The notes beneath the pieces were generated by a model that saw nothing but the letters and a program-made list of their open reading frames with translations, ran no database searches and was not told the DNA's origin. The translations under genes and the position numbers were made by a program. This document shows, piece by piece, positions 45,455 to 54,472 of a stretch of 64,000 nt of DNA. Source of the DNA: Devosia sp. MC521 (GTDB taxonomy: Bacteria > Pseudomonadota > Alphaproteobacteria > Rhizobiales > Devosiaceae); contig NZ_CP059902.1 in assembly GCF_014127105.1 (NCBI RefSeq), forward strand, positions 2,389,001 through 2,453,000. The letters run 5' to 3'. Numbering within the stretch: the first letter of the stretch is position 1; each line of letters begins with the position of its first letter.

Positions 45455-46954
45455 ATGAGTAAAAGCGCGCTCGACAAAGACTTGCAGCGTGTTTCCGGAA
45501 TGGAAACGGCAACCTTCAATTTAACCCGCTCGCTCGCAGCGCCGGGCATCGCCTTGGTCTTCCTTCTGCTGGCCGCAGTTTGGGCCAGCTACGCGATGGG
45601 CGGCTCGCCAGGCACATATATCGTCGTCATATCGGCCTGTATCGCAGGCTATATGGCGCTAAACGTTGGCGCAAATGACGTCGCCAACAACATGGGCCCA
45701 GCTGTCGGTGCCCGTGCCATTACCATGGGCGGTGCTCTCGTAATCGCGGCAATCTTCGAAGCGGCTGGCGCTCTGCTCGCTGGCGGCGACGTGGTCAACA
45801 CAGTAGCGCGCGATCTGCTGATCGCACCGGACTTCGAGTCGAAGACCTTTATTACCGTGATGATGTCTGCCCTGCTGGCCTCTGCGCTGTGGGTGAACCT
45901 GGCGACCTATATTGGCGCGCCAGTTTCCACCACTCACGCCGTTGTCGGTGGCGTCGTTGGCTCCGGCATTGCTGCCGCAGGCTTTGGCGTCGTCAACTGG
46001 GGCATGATTGGCGCTATCGCCACCAGCTGGGTGATTTCGCCAGTCATGGGCGGGCTGTGCGCAGCAGGCCTTTTGTGGTTGATCATGAAGACGATCACCA
46101 ATCGCCTCGACAAGATTTCAGCGGCGCGCGTTTGGGTACCAATCCTTGTCGCACTGATGACAGGCGTCTTCGCCATTTATCTAGCGACCAAGGGCATGAG
46201 CCGCATTTGGAAGCCTGAACTGCCGATCGTCGTGACGCTGTTCTTCGTGTTCACCGCACTTGGTTGGATTGTTTCCATGCCAATCGTGCGCAAGCAGTCG
46301 ATGAACCTTGAAAACCGCAAAAAGCATGTAGCGACCCTGTTCCGCATTCCGCTGGTAATCTCGGCCGCCCTGCTCTCCTTCGCCCACGGTGCAAACGACG
46401 TTGCCAACGCTATCGGTCCTATGGCCGCTATCGTGAGCGCCATCGAAAGCGGCGGGGCTGACGCAGGTGGCATCAGCTTGCCATTCTGGGTCCTAGCCAT
46501 TGGCGCAATCGGGATTTCACTAGGCCTCGCGCTGTTTGGCCCCCGCCTCATCCGTACTGTTGGCGAGCAGATCACCAAGCTCAACGAAATCCGCGCATTC
46601 TGTGCGGCGCTGTCGGCGGCTGTGACCGTACTCGTCGCTTCAGCACTCGGCATGCCGGTTTCCTCAACGCACATCGCTGTGGGTGCAGTGTTCGGCGTCG
46701 GGTTCCTGCGTGAGTATTTCTCGCGCCGCGATATGGAAGGCTCGGCAGTTCCGGTTAACGCTAAGTTCGTTGATCCATCCCAGCTCAATGCCACCCCGGA
46801 AGAGGCACTTGCCAATGCCCGTAAGTCTGAAGGGCGTCTCCTGGTCCGGCGTCAGCATGTTTACTCGATCGCGGCGGCCTGGGTCGTAACCGTCCCCGCA
46901 TCGGCCGTTTTGTCGGGCGTGCTCTATTACGTGCTGAGCCTGATCATTCGCTAA
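45455..46954 (+). CDS. Inorganic phosphate transporter, PiT family
   Basis: 499 residues, about ten to twelve membrane segments. The two inverted PiT signature repeats are present: MALNVGANDVANNMGPAVGARA in the first half and LSFAHGANDVANAIGPMAAI in the second, each with the GANDVAN core. APVSTTHAVVGGVVGSG and MPVSSTHIAVGAVFGVG are the matching second motifs. It carries phosphate, usually as a metal-phosphate complex, with protons. No Pho box was recognised upstream, and a terminator-like hairpin lies in its leader region. Confidence 0.92.
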   Translation: MSKSALDKDLQRVSGMETATFNLTRSLAAPGIALVFLLLAAVWASYAMGGSPGTYIVVISACIAGYMALNVGANDVANNMGPAVGARAITMGGALVIAAIFEAAGALLAGGDVVNTVARDLLIAPDFESKTFITVMMSALLASALWVNLATYIGAPVSTTHAVVGGVVGSGIAAAGFGVVNWGMIGAIATSWVISPVMGGLCAAGLLWLIMKTITNRLDKISAARVWVPILVALMTGVFAIYLATKGMSRIWKPELPIVVTLFFVFTALGWIVSMPIVRKQSMNLENRKKHVATLFRIPLVISAALLSFAHGANDVANAIGPMAAIVSAIESGGADAGGISLPFWVLAIGAIGISLGLALFGPRLIRTVGEQITKLNEIRAFCAALSAAVTVLVASALGMPVSSTHIAVGAVFGVGFLREYFSRRDMEGSAVPVNAKFVDPSQLNATPEEALANARKSEGRLLVRRQHVYSIAAAWVVTVPASAVLSGVLYYVLSLIIR

Positions 46955-46976
46955 CCACCAACAGCATTAGCCGAAC

Positions 46977-47014
46977 AAAAAGGCCCGGAACCTCATGGTT
47001 CCGGGCCTTTTCTC
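46977..47014. terminator. Bidirectional terminator between the phosphate transporter and Nudix genes
   Basis: AAAAAGGCCCGGAACC-tcat-GGTTCCGGGCCTTTTC, a 14-bp stem with A and T runs on both sides, between convergent genes. Confidence 0.92.
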
Positions 47015-47032
47015 TAATTCGAAAGGGTTCGC

Positions 47033-47497
47033 TTACTTGACGAGATAAGCCGTGTGAAACTTCACAGCGAGACGCGCCAATGAGCGATCGGCCAAAAGAC
47101 GCTTGGCTTCTGTCAGCGTCGCCCAGTGGCGTAGACGCTGCCCTTGCTCACGCCAGCTCTCGAGCTGCTCGGTGACGAGAAGTGGGTAGAGATCGACATT
47201 CACTAAAGTCGCCCCTTCCCCGCCGGTGCTGGCGCGGTAGCTGCCAATAACGTCCTGCGAGATTGTGCCGACAACACCCGCCTCTTCAGCAGCCTCGCTC
47301 GCAGCGCTGTCCCAAGCAGTATAGCCAGGCTCAATAGCACCCTTTGGAAAGATCCACTTGCCGCTGCGGCGCGAGGTGATCAGCAGGAAAGCCATGCGCC
47401 CGTCGATGATCGAATATGGCAGAGCTCCGGCCTGACGCAACGCATCTGGCGTTTCGACGGCGGGGCTCCAATGCTTAAGCAATTCGCGCAAGGTCAC
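47033..47497 (-). CDS. Nudix hydrolase, DIPP-like
   Basis: About 154 residues. The Nudix box is GAIEPGYTAWDSAASEAAEEAG, with the EE-x-G core but Ser in place of the usual Arg before the first Glu. Short size and FPKGAIE resemble diphosphoinositol-polyphosphate-type hydrolases common in Hyphomicrobiales. The reading frame stays open upstream into the cold-shock gene, but a terminator at 47562-47586 lies between, so I start at the GTG at 47497 (TTG at 47491 is also possible, with AAAGGG upstream). Confidence 0.8.
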   Translation of the reverse strand: MTLRELLKHWSPAVETPDALRQAGALPYSIIDGRMAFLLITSRRSGKWIFPKGAIEPGYTAWDSAASEAAEEAGVVGTISQDVIGSYRASTGGEGATLVNVDLYPLLVTEQLESWREQGQRLRHWATLTEAKRLLADRSLARLAVKFHTAYLVK

Positions 47498-47561
47498 GAC
47501 CCTTTGGATAAAATAGGTTGGTCGCTCCTTGGCACAGCTACGCCGCTTGTGTCCACACCAC

Positions 47562-47586
47562 AAACAGAAAGGGCCCCGAAGGGCCC
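47562..47586 (-). terminator. Terminator of the cold-shock protein gene
   Basis: On the - strand GGGCCC-TTCG-GGGCCC followed by TTTCTGTTT: a stem closed by a stable TTCG tetraloop. Confidence 0.75.
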
Positions 47587-47621
47587 AATCAAAATTCGTT
47601 ATATCGAGACGAAAAGCTCGA

Positions 47622-47837
47622 TTAGCGTGCCAGTGCAACGTTTGCTGCGGAAACCTTGCCGTCACGGCCGGTTTCGAGTTCGAAGGTGACCTTGTCGCCT
47701 TCGTTCAGGCTCTGTAGGCCCGAGCGCTGCAATGCAGAAATATGCACAAACGCGTCTTTTTCGCCGTTCTCAGGCGAAATAAAACCGTAGCCCTTAGTGG
47801 TGTTAAAGAACTTCACGGTGCCCGTAATAGTAGACAT
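47622..47837 (-). CDS. Cold-shock domain protein
   Basis: 71 residues from the ATG at 47837. [20 protein letters not shown] and DAFVHISAL are the RNP1 and RNP2 nucleic-acid-binding motifs of the CspA family. Such small OB-fold proteins bind single-stranded RNA and DNA and melt secondary structure. A long leader with several small hairpins lies upstream, as is common for csp genes under post-transcriptional control. Confidence 0.95.
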   Translation of the reverse strand: MSTITGTVKFFNTTKGYGFISPENGEKDAFVHISALQRSGLQSLNEGDKVTFELETGRDGKVSAANVALAR

Positions 47838-47930
47838 AGCAAGACCTCGAGGTCGTAGATGCTGCTCGCGCAGCGTTGGGTGAGCCTGACAGCAAGTTGT
47901 CAGAACGTACATTTTCACCAGATCAGGAGG
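47838..47930 (-). promoter_or_regulatory. Structured 5' leader of the cold-shock gene
   Basis: Three small inverted repeats precede the ATG: CTGACA-N6-TGTCAG, GCTGC-tcgc-GCAGC, and the 12-bp palindrome GACCTCGAGGTC at 47843-47854, which contains GAGG, the likely ribosome site. Folding of the last could hide the site. Confidence 0.45.
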
Positions 47931-48042
47931 TAGCCTAGTTTCCGGAAGCCCGGTCGTTCAGTTAGCGCAAGTCGAGTGGCACGTTAGTACCGATTATCTA
48001 CGCAGACTGAACAATTTTCAAGGCAGAACTCACTGTAAGTGA

Positions 48043-48076
48043 AAGACACCCGGCCGGGGGGCCGACCGGGTGTCTT
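48043..48076 (-). terminator. Terminator of the glycine-zipper lipoprotein gene
   Basis: AAGACACCCGG and CCGGGTGTCTT flank a G/C-rich inner part; on the - strand it ends GTCTTTC. A second perfect hairpin, TACGCCC-aaaa-GGGCGTA, follows at 48076-48093. Confidence 0.7.
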
Positions 48077-48128
48077 ACGCCCAAAAGGGCGTACGCCGCA
48101 GGGGGCGCTACGGCATCTAGAGACGGTG

Positions 48129-48413
48129 TTAGCCGCGCGGACAAGCCGCTACGTACTGCACACCTGTGCGTGGGTTGCGGTACACGCACTGATTTGGATT
48201 TCCGTTATAGTTACGGCTTTGCAGAGCATCGCCAGCAGCCGCCCCGGCGATCGCGCCGATACCAGCACCAACGATAGCACCAGCTGCACTGCCGCCGGTG
48301 ATTGCCGACCCTACGACCGCGCCACCGACGCCGCCAACGGTTGCACCCTGCTGGCTAGCAGTACATGCGGTGAGCGAGAGAGCCGCAACTGCGACCACCA
48401 AAATCTTAAGCAT
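48129..48413 (-). CDS. Glycine-zipper lipoprotein
   Basis: 94 residues from the ATG at 48413, with GGAGGA upstream. The signal sequence MLKILVVAVAALSLTACTAS has a lipobox LTAC, so Cys17 should be lipidated. The middle is a glycine zipper (GATVGGVGGAVVGSAITGG, then GAIVGAGIGAIAGAAAG), which inserts in membranes. The tail NPNQCVYRNPRTGVQYVAACP has two Cys that may pair. Similar YMGG/17-kDa-antigen-like lipoproteins are common in alphaproteobacterial outer membranes; function is structural or stress-related at best guess. Confidence 0.85.
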   Translation of the reverse strand: MLKILVVAVAALSLTACTASQQGATVGGVGGAVVGSAITGGSAAGAIVGAGIGAIAGAAAGDALQSRNYNGNPNQCVYRNPRTGVQYVAACPRG

Positions 48414-48486
48414 GGAATATCCTCCACGATAACTTCCGCGTCCAAAATGCGCGACATCCGTGAATGGTTCCAGAATTCCGCCCAAA

Positions 48487-48849
48487 TTATTTCTTTAATT
48501 TAGCGAGGCCCGCGCCACTTAGGGCAAATCCAAGCCATCCCAAAATCATAAGCCCACCGCCAATCGGTGCCGCACCTGCAAAAAGTGGTGCACTGAGAAA
48601 CTCACGCAACGCCAAATCCGCTCCAAAAATCAGCGTCCCGAGCGCCAGAATTGCCCCCGAAAAGGCGAAGGAACGAGACCGACCAAAGAGGCCAACCGCC
48701 AACAACGCAGGGCCATGGGATAGAAAGACCGCCGCGATGGCAGAAAGATTGCGCGAGTCCACCATATGGGAGGATGCAGCCGCAGCAGCGACGCCGCTTG
48801 CCCCAAGCAAACCCGCAACGACAAGCAGGCCTCGATGCAACACAATCAT
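48487..48849 (-). CDS. DUF423 family membrane protein
   Basis: 120 residues, four hydrophobic helices. Start at the ATG at 48849, 6 bases after AAGGAG; a TTG two codons earlier overlaps the site. Features include VVAGLLGASGVAAAAASSH near the N-terminus and GLMILGWLGFALSG at the end. This matches the YgdD/DUF423 family of small inner-membrane proteins, whose function is unknown. Confidence 0.82.
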   Translation of the reverse strand: MIVLHRGLLVVAGLLGASGVAAAAASSHMVDSRNLSAIAAVFLSHGPALLAVGLFGRSRSFAFSGAILALGTLIFGADLALREFLSAPLFAGAAPIGGGLMILGWLGFALSGAGLAKLKK

Positions 48850-48923
48850 GTCCAACTCCTTAGCCGCCCTTTTATAGCGCCAGCGAATGGTCTAGAGGAT
48901 CACTCTCTAAGAGAGTATTGAAT

Positions 48924-50330
48924 ATGAGTGAGATGGTCGCGCCAATGCCAGAGCGTGCTTCGCGTGGCGCCTGGGGGCGGGAATTTATCGAGAGTTTTTC
49001 TCTCGCTTGGCCGCTGGTTATTGCTCAGCTTGCTCAAAACGCCCTGCAAACAACAAACGTCGTCATGGTCGGCTGGCTCGGCCCATCCGATCTGGCAGCG
49101 GCAACGCTGGCCTCCACGTTTTATACCCCTTTCATGCTGCTCGGCACCGGGATTGTCGCGGCGGTATCAGCGCTTGTTGCGCAAGCGCGTGGGCAGCGAG
49201 ACATCAAGGCCGTGCGCCGTGTCGTGCGCCAGGGCTTCTGGGCGGCGCTCATGATTTGTGCGGTGCTTGTGCCGCTGATCTTACAGTTTCAGAATATTTA
49301 TCAGCATCTGGGCCAAGACCTCGACACGGTCGCGCATGGCCAGAGCTACATCAATATTCTGGCGTTTTCCCTGTTCCCGGCGCTCGGCATCATGGTGCTG
49401 CGCTCGTTTTTGTCAGCGACCGGCATAACCCGTCCCATTCTGATCATCACCATCTTCGGCGTGCTCATTAATGGGCTGATCGCATACAGCCTCATCTTCG
49501 GCAATTTTGGTTTGCCGGAAATGGGCATTCGTGGCGCTGGCGTTGCCTCGCTCGTGGCGAACTTGGCGATGTTCGCGATGATGCTGACCTATGTGCTACG
49601 TCACCGCAAACTCAAGCGCTTCAACATCCTCGTGCGCTTCTGGAAGGCGGACTGGGGGCACCTAAAGGAAATCTTCCGCATTGGTGTTCCGATGGGCATG
49701 ACGACACTGGCGGAAGTCGGGCTATTCACCGCCGCTGCGGTGCTCATTGGCCAATTCGGCACAGACGCGATTGCGGCGCACGCCGTCGCGTTACAATGCT
49801 CGTCGACCGCTTTCATGGTGCCGCTAGGCTTGGGATATGCCGCAACTGTCCGCGTCGGCTTGGCCTATGGTCGCGGCGACAAGGAAGGCATTCGGCGCGC
49901 CGGCTGGGCGTCCTTCATCCTCGGAACCGGCTTCATGGTGTTCTCCTGCGCCCTGTTCCTGCTCGCGGGTCGACAGATTGCCGGGGTGTTTTTGGATCCG
50001 ACGCTCGAGTCCAACGCCCATGCGATCAATCTTGCTGTGACCTTCATCGCAGTGTCGGGCCTGTTCCAACTGGTCGATGGCGCTCAGGTTACGGCAGCCT
50101 ATTCGCTGCGCGGCCTGAGCGACGCGAAGGTGCCCATGTGGATCGCCATCTTTGGCTATTGGTTCATCGGGCTACCGACCAGCTATGTCTTGGGCTTTAC
50201 CTTCGGCATGGAAGGCTTGGGCGTTTGGCTCGGTCTTGCTGTCGGCCTCGCCTTCGTGGCTGTGCTGCTGGTCGGGCGATTTGCCTATCGCGAACGCCTC
50301 GGACTGCTCAAAACACTGAACCCCGCTTAA
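48924..50330 (+). CDS. MATE family efflux transporter (NorM type)
   Basis: 468 residues with twelve membrane segments in two bundles. The N-terminal FIESFSLAWPLVIAQLAQNALQTTNVVMVGWLG and the equivalent LKEIFRIGVPMGMTTLAEVGLFTAAAVLIG after the middle are the paired MATE signatures. It expels cationic compounds with Na+ or H+. The ATG at 48924 is preferred over the TTG at 48918. Its stop codon overlaps that of miaA on the other strand by two bases. Confidence 0.9.
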   Translation: MSEMVAPMPERASRGAWGREFIESFSLAWPLVIAQLAQNALQTTNVVMVGWLGPSDLAAATLASTFYTPFMLLGTGIVAAVSALVAQARGQRDIKAVRRVVRQGFWAALMICAVLVPLILQFQNIYQHLGQDLDTVAHGQSYINILAFSLFPALGIMVLRSFLSATGITRPILIITIFGVLINGLIAYSLIFGNFGLPEMGIRGAGVASLVANLAMFAMMLTYVLRHRKLKRFNILVRFWKADWGHLKEIFRIGVPMGMTTLAEVGLFTAAAVLIGQFGTDAIAAHAVALQCSSTAFMVPLGLGYAATVRVGLAYGRGDKEGIRRAGWASFILGTGFMVFSCALFLLAGRQIAGVFLDPTLESNAHAINLAVTFIAVSGLFQLVDGAQVTAAYSLRGLSDAKVPMWIAIFGYWFIGLPTSYVLGFTFGMEGLGVWLGLAVGLAFVAVLLVGRFAYRERLGLLKTLNPA

Positions 50331-50340
50331 AGCGGGGTTC
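50318..50340. terminator. Palindrome shared by the ends of the MATE and miaA genes
   Basis: GAACCCCGC-ttaaa-GCGGGGTTC. Both stop codons lie in the loop (TAA at 50328-50330 on +, and at 50329-50327 on -). No long T-run, so termination may be inefficient. Confidence 0.6.
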
Positions 50341-51220
50341 CTCCAAGGCCCAGTCTTGGCCAATCAGCCATGCGGTTGCGGAACCACGTTCGCTGCCGCT
50401 TGGCATATTGATGGGTGGCAGTCGTGGCGAGACGGATCGCCTCCTCCTCATCCATTTCCCCTTTCAGCCAAGCCGCAATTTCCGGTACGCCAATTGCCTT
50501 CATGGCAGGCAGCATCGGGTCGAGGTTTTGCGCCAACACCGCCTTCACCTCCTCCACAGCGCCATTGTCGAACATATGGTCAAAGCGATGGGCGATACGC
50601 TCGCGCAGCACCTCGCGTTCGGGCCACATAACAAAGCGCTCAATATCGGCGTCAGCCAAAATTCCAGCCTGCGGCTCGTCTTGATAAGACGACAGCGCCC
50701 TGCCCGTTGCCCGCTTGACCGAGAGCGCCCGAACCACACGCTGAGGGTCAGCAACCTTGAGCCGAGATGCGGTGATGGGATCTTCCGCCGCGAGCAGCGC
50801 CATACGCTCAGCCTCGTCAAAATCGGCAATCTCTTCTTCAACCGAAATCATAACGGCTTGAGGCACTTCTGGGATGTCTGCGAATCCCTTCGTCAGCGCA
50901 TCGAAGTAAAGTCCTGTGCCGCCGACAAAGATCAGCTCACGCGCTGGATCGACCTCTTGAATCAACGCATTAACTTTTCGGATATATTCGCCGGTTGAGA
51001 ACCGTTTAGCGACAGGCACAACGCCATAGAGATGGTGCTCGGCCTGCGCTTCGTCTTCAACAGATGGACGCGCTGTCACAACACGAAGCGTGTTATAAAC
51101 CTGCATTGAATCGGCGTTGATAATCACGCCGCCACCCGTCTGGGCGCGCGCGATTGCCAGCGCCGACTTGCCGCTGGCAGTCGGACCCGCTATCAGAACC
51201 ACGCGCCTCTGGGCCATCAT
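50327..51220 (-). CDS. miaA: tRNA dimethylallyltransferase
   Basis: 297 residues. It adds a dimethylallyl group to N6 of A37 in tRNAs reading UNN codons. Motifs: GPTASGKSALA (P-loop), IINADSMQVYNTLRV (catalytic Asp), FVGGTGLYFDALTKG and the C-terminal AIRLATTATHQYAKRQRTWF region that grips the anticodon loop. GGGAG lies upstream of the ATG pair at its start. It diverges from serB with 27 bases between start codons, so the promoters must overlap. Confidence 0.96.
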   Translation of the reverse strand: MMAQRRVVLIAGPTASGKSALAIARAQTGGGVIINADSMQVYNTLRVVTARPSVEDEAQAEHHLYGVVPVAKRFSTGEYIRKVNALIQEVDPARELIFVGGTGLYFDALTKGFADIPEVPQAVMISVEEEIADFDEAERMALLAAEDPITASRLKVADPQRVVRALSVKRATGRALSSYQDEPQAGILADADIERFVMWPEREVLRERIAHRFDHMFDNGAVEEVKAVLAQNLDPMLPAMKAIGVPEIAAWLKGEMDEEEAIRLATTATHQYAKRQRTWFRNRMADWPRLGLGGTPL

Positions 51221-51247
51221 TTCGTTCTCCCGAAAGTCGCTTTATCC

Positions 51248-52120
51248 ATGCCGGTTCTTTCCCTGATCGCCAACCCTGCAGATCCTGATTTCGACACCAA
51301 GCTTGCTCAAGCTGTCGTGGCGGAAATAGGCGGAGAACTCAACTGGCTGAACAATGGTATCGCCTGCGATATCATTGAGCCAAAAGCTGAGAACGCTCTC
51401 GCCCTCGCGCGCGAAATCATTGGCACGCGCGCAGTGGACGTCAATTTGGTGCCCACCTATGGTCGCCGCAAGCAGCTTCTTGTCGCAGACATGGACTCCA
51501 CCATGATCCAGCAGGAATGCATCGACGAACTGGCCGCTGCCTTGAACCTCAAAGACAAGGTTGCCGAAATCACCGAACGCGCTATGCGCGGCGAACTTGA
51601 TTTCGAACAGGCGCTAGACACGCGTGTGGCTCTCCTCAAAGGCCTTGATCGTGCTGCCATGGACGAGGTTCGTCGTGGCTCCATCACCCTCATGCCGGGT
51701 GGGCGTACGCTGATCCAGACCATGAAGGCCTATGGCGCTTACACCTCGCTGGTGTCGGGCGGCTTCACCTTCTTTGCTGACTATTTTGGCAAGCGCATCG
51801 GCTTTGACGAGGCCATCGCCAATGTTCTCGAATTCGACGGCGATAACCTCACCGGCACAGTGAGCAAGCCCATCGTCGACAAGACCACCAAGCGTACACG
51901 CCTTGAAACGCTCGCCCAAGAAAAGGGTCTGTCGCTGAGCCAGACCATGGCTGTGGGCGACGGTGCCAATGACCTCGATATGATCGCCATTGCCGGCATG
52001 GGCGTCGCGCTGCATGCCAAGCCGGTCGTAGCGGCGGCCGCAGGCTACCGCATCGACCACAGCGACCTCACGGCCCTGCTTTATCTGCAAGGCTATGACG
52101 ACGAAGAACTCGTCCGCTAA
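51248..52120 (+). CDS. serB: Phosphoserine phosphatase
   Basis: 290 residues. The last step of serine synthesis. The HAD core is complete: VADMDSTMIQQECIDELA with the nucleophile Asp, SGGFTFFADYFGKRIG, and VGDGANDLDMIAIAGMGVALHAKP with the metal Asp. The N-terminal 80 residues are the ACT-like extension seen in many alphaproteobacterial SerB proteins. It diverges from miaA and ends in a strong terminator. Confidence 0.95.
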   Translation: MPVLSLIANPADPDFDTKLAQAVVAEIGGELNWLNNGIACDIIEPKAENALALAREIIGTRAVDVNLVPTYGRRKQLLVADMDSTMIQQECIDELAAALNLKDKVAEITERAMRGELDFEQALDTRVALLKGLDRAAMDEVRRGSITLMPGGRTLIQTMKAYGAYTSLVSGGFTFFADYFGKRIGFDEAIANVLEFDGDNLTGTVSKPIVDKTTKRTRLETLAQEKGLSLSQTMAVGDGANDLDMIAIAGMGVALHAKPVVAAAAGYRIDHSDLTALLYLQGYDDEELVR

Positions 52121-52142
52121 GCCAACACCAAGATCCAATAGA

Positions 52143-52174
52143 AAAGGCCGGCGCAGTTTCCTGCGCCGGCCTTT
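52143..52174. terminator. Bidirectional terminator between serB and hflC
   Basis: AAAGGCCGGCGCAG-tttc-CTGCGCCGGCCTTT, a 14-bp perfect stem between convergent genes. Confidence 0.93.
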
Positions 52175-52192
52175 ATCATGTCTAGTCAGCTT

Positions 52193-53296
52193 TTACTGAG
52201 CTGCTGGTGCAGCAGGCTCGGCTTCAGTCGGAACCACTGGTTCAACGGGGGCCGGAGCTTCAATACCCACGGTTGGCTGCAAAGCCGTACCATCTTCCAG
52301 CGTGATGCTTGGAACAGTGGTGTCCTGCAGGCCAAGGCCGTCGAGGAGTGGCTCAGTCGGTGCATCGACAACTTCTGGAACAACCAGAGGCTGGATCGGA
52401 GCACCAGTGATTTCGCCGCGTTCTGGCAGCGCGCCGCCCGAACCGAAGTAGCTGAAGAAAGCGCTGTCTGGCGACAGAACCATCGTCGTGCCGGTGTTTG
52501 CCAGCGACGTACGATAGGCTTCCATCGAACGGTAGAACTGGAAGAACTCTTCGTTCTGGCCATAAGCCAGTGCAAAGATACGGTTCCGTTCAGCGTCGCC
52601 CTGACCGCGGAGGATTTCCGCATCACGGGTTGCAGCCGCGACGATTTCAACCGCCTGACGATCAGCGATAGCGCGCAGGCTCTGAGCCTGTTCCTGACCA
52701 CGAGCACGAAGCAATGCAGCTTCGGCAAGACGTTCAGCACGCATACGTTCAAAGGTCGTTGCCGAAACTTCAGCATCGAGGTCGGTACGCAGGATACGTA
52801 CGTCGACAATGTCGAGGCCGAGATTTGCCAGATCCGGACGGATCAGATCACGGGTTTCCTGCATCATCTGCGCGCGCTGATCAGACAGAGCGTCGGAGAA
52901 TTCACGCAGACCGTAAACCTGACGCAGAGCCGCATCGAGGCTTGCGCCGATACGGGCTTCAGCGACTGCAAGCTGACCGGTCGCACGCTCACGGAACAAA
53001 CGCGCATCAGCGATGCGGTAGGTCAGGAATGCGTCAACCTGATAGAATGCGTTGCCCGACACCTGAACACGCATGTTCGAGATATCATAGCGCAGCAGAC
53101 GATCATCGATCATCTGAACGGTATCAACGAAGTCGGTCGGGATCTTGAAGTAGATGCCCGGCTCGGTGCGCACGTCGGTGATCTGACCGAAGCGCATAAC
53201 AATGGCCTGCTCGCGTTCGTCAACGACGTAAAGCGAGGAGAAGACGACGTAGAGGGCGGCAAGAACCAGACCGCCGAGAACATAAAGACGGTTCAT
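52193..53296 (-). CDS. hflC: HflC, subunit of the FtsH-regulating HflKC complex
   Basis: 367 residues. One N-terminal membrane helix (LYVLGGLVLAALYVVFSSLYVV) then an SPFH/band-7 domain (EREQAIVMRFGQITDVRTEPGIYFKIP) and a long helix rich in Ala, Glu and Arg (ERMRAERLAEAALLRARGQEQAQSL). HflC and HflK form a large cage around FtsH in the inner membrane and limit its proteolysis. The Pro/Ala-rich C-terminal tail of about 60 residues is longer than in E. coli HflC. It follows hflK by 2 bases. Confidence 0.95.
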   Translation of the reverse strand: MNRLYVLGGLVLAALYVVFSSLYVVDEREQAIVMRFGQITDVRTEPGIYFKIPTDFVDTVQMIDDRLLRYDISNMRVQVSGNAFYQVDAFLTYRIADARLFRERATGQLAVAEARIGASLDAALRQVYGLREFSDALSDQRAQMMQETRDLIRPDLANLGLDIVDVRILRTDLDAEVSATTFERMRAERLAEAALLRARGQEQAQSLRAIADRQAVEIVAAATRDAEILRGQGDAERNRIFALAYGQNEEFFQFYRSMEAYRTSLANTGTTMVLSPDSAFFSYFGSGGALPERGEITGAPIQPLVVPEVVDAPTEPLLDGLGLQDTTVPSITLEDGTALQPTVGIEAPAPVEPVVPTEAEPAAPAAQ

Positions 53297-53298
53297 GA

Positions 53299-54408
53299 TC
53301 AGTTCCCTTCAGTGGTGTTGCGCTTGCCCAATTCTGGCAGCGGCAAATAGGGAACAACGCCCGAACCAGTTGCACCTGGCTCGATCAGCACCTTTTCGGA
53401 GCTGCCCAGAACCTGTTCCATGGTTTCGAGGAAGAGACGCTGACGGGTCACTTCTGGCGAATTCACGTATTCAGCATAGATCGAGTTGAAGCGTTCCGCC
53501 TCACCGGTTGCTTCCTGAACGACGCGGTTCTTATACGCAGCAGCATCTTCACGAGCCGCTGCGGCTTCACCGCGAGCGTTACCGAGAAGGGTGTTGGCGT
53601 AAGAACGGGCTTCTTCCTGAAGACGTGTCTCGTCCTGACGCGCACGCTGCACTTCATTGAAGGCATCGATAACGTCAGCTGGAGGACCAGCATTCTCGAT
53701 CAGCACCTGGCTGACATTCACGCCGAGGCCGTAGCTTTGCAGCGTCGCCTGAGTGATGCGCAGAACTTCCTGCTGAATGCCGGCACGGTCGTCAGAGTAA
53801 ATGTCCTGAGCCGGACGACGACCAACCGCTTCACGCATAGCGCTTTCAGACGCGTAGCGCACCAGCGATTCCTGATCGCGAACGTTAAACAGGTAAGAGA
53901 CCGGATCGTTGATCGCCCAGAACACGGAGAACTGGACATTGACGATGTTCTGGTCGCCCGAAAGCATCAGACCGTCGCCCGCATTGCTGCGCGACGATGC
54001 AGTCGCTGCACCGATCTGGGTCTGATTGACGGTCGTGGTTGCACGTTCAACCGATTCAACAGGCCACACCATGAAGTGCAGACCCGGGCCCGAAATCTCT
54101 GGCTTCGGCTTACCGAAGCGGAGTTCAACACCCACTTCTTGCGGGTTGATGGTGTAGATAGAGTTGGACACCCAAAACGCTGCTAGCGCGAGGAAGCCGC
54201 CGATAAACAGCCACTTCCCACCTGGAACGTTACCTTTAAACTGGTCACGGCCACGATTGAGAATGTCTTCGAGATTGGGGGGATTACCGCCCGGACGACG
54301 CGGACCACCGCCGCCGCCACCGCCGCTATTGCCGCCACCACCTGGCGCTTGGCCCCAAGGGCCGCCATTGTTGCGGCCGCCTCCGCCACCATTATTCTCC
54401 CAAGGCAT
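53299..54408 (-). CDS. hflK: HflK, subunit of the FtsH-regulating HflKC complex
   Basis: 369 residues, partner of HflC. Gly-rich and Asn-rich N-terminus (residues 1-40, runs of Gly), one membrane helix (KWLFIGGFLALAAFWVSNSIY, about 65-85), then the SPFH domain (INPQEVGVELRFGKPKPEISGPGLHFM) and the helical tail with GEAAAAREDAAAYKNRVVQEATGEAERF. The Gly-rich N-terminus is typical of HflK and separates it from HflC. GAAAGGA precedes the start. Operon hflK-hflC. Confidence 0.95.
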   Translation of the reverse strand: MPWENNGGGGGRNNGGPWGQAPGGGGNSGGGGGGGPRRPGGNPPNLEDILNRGRDQFKGNVPGGKWLFIGGFLALAAFWVSNSIYTINPQEVGVELRFGKPKPEISGPGLHFMVWPVESVERATTTVNQTQIGAATASSRSNAGDGLMLSGDQNIVNVQFSVFWAINDPVSYLFNVRDQESLVRYASESAMREAVGRRPAQDIYSDDRAGIQQEVLRITQATLQSYGLGVNVSQVLIENAGPPADVIDAFNEVQRARQDETRLQEEARSYANTLLGNARGEAAAAREDAAAYKNRVVQEATGEAERFNSIYAEYVNSPEVTRQRLFLETMEQVLGSSEKVLIEPGATGSGVVPYLPLPELGKRNTTEGN

Positions 54409-54472
54409 CGCAATCCTTTCGGTGTCTAAGAGAAAATCTGTTCGTTCTTATATAGGCATGCGCACCCGCGTA

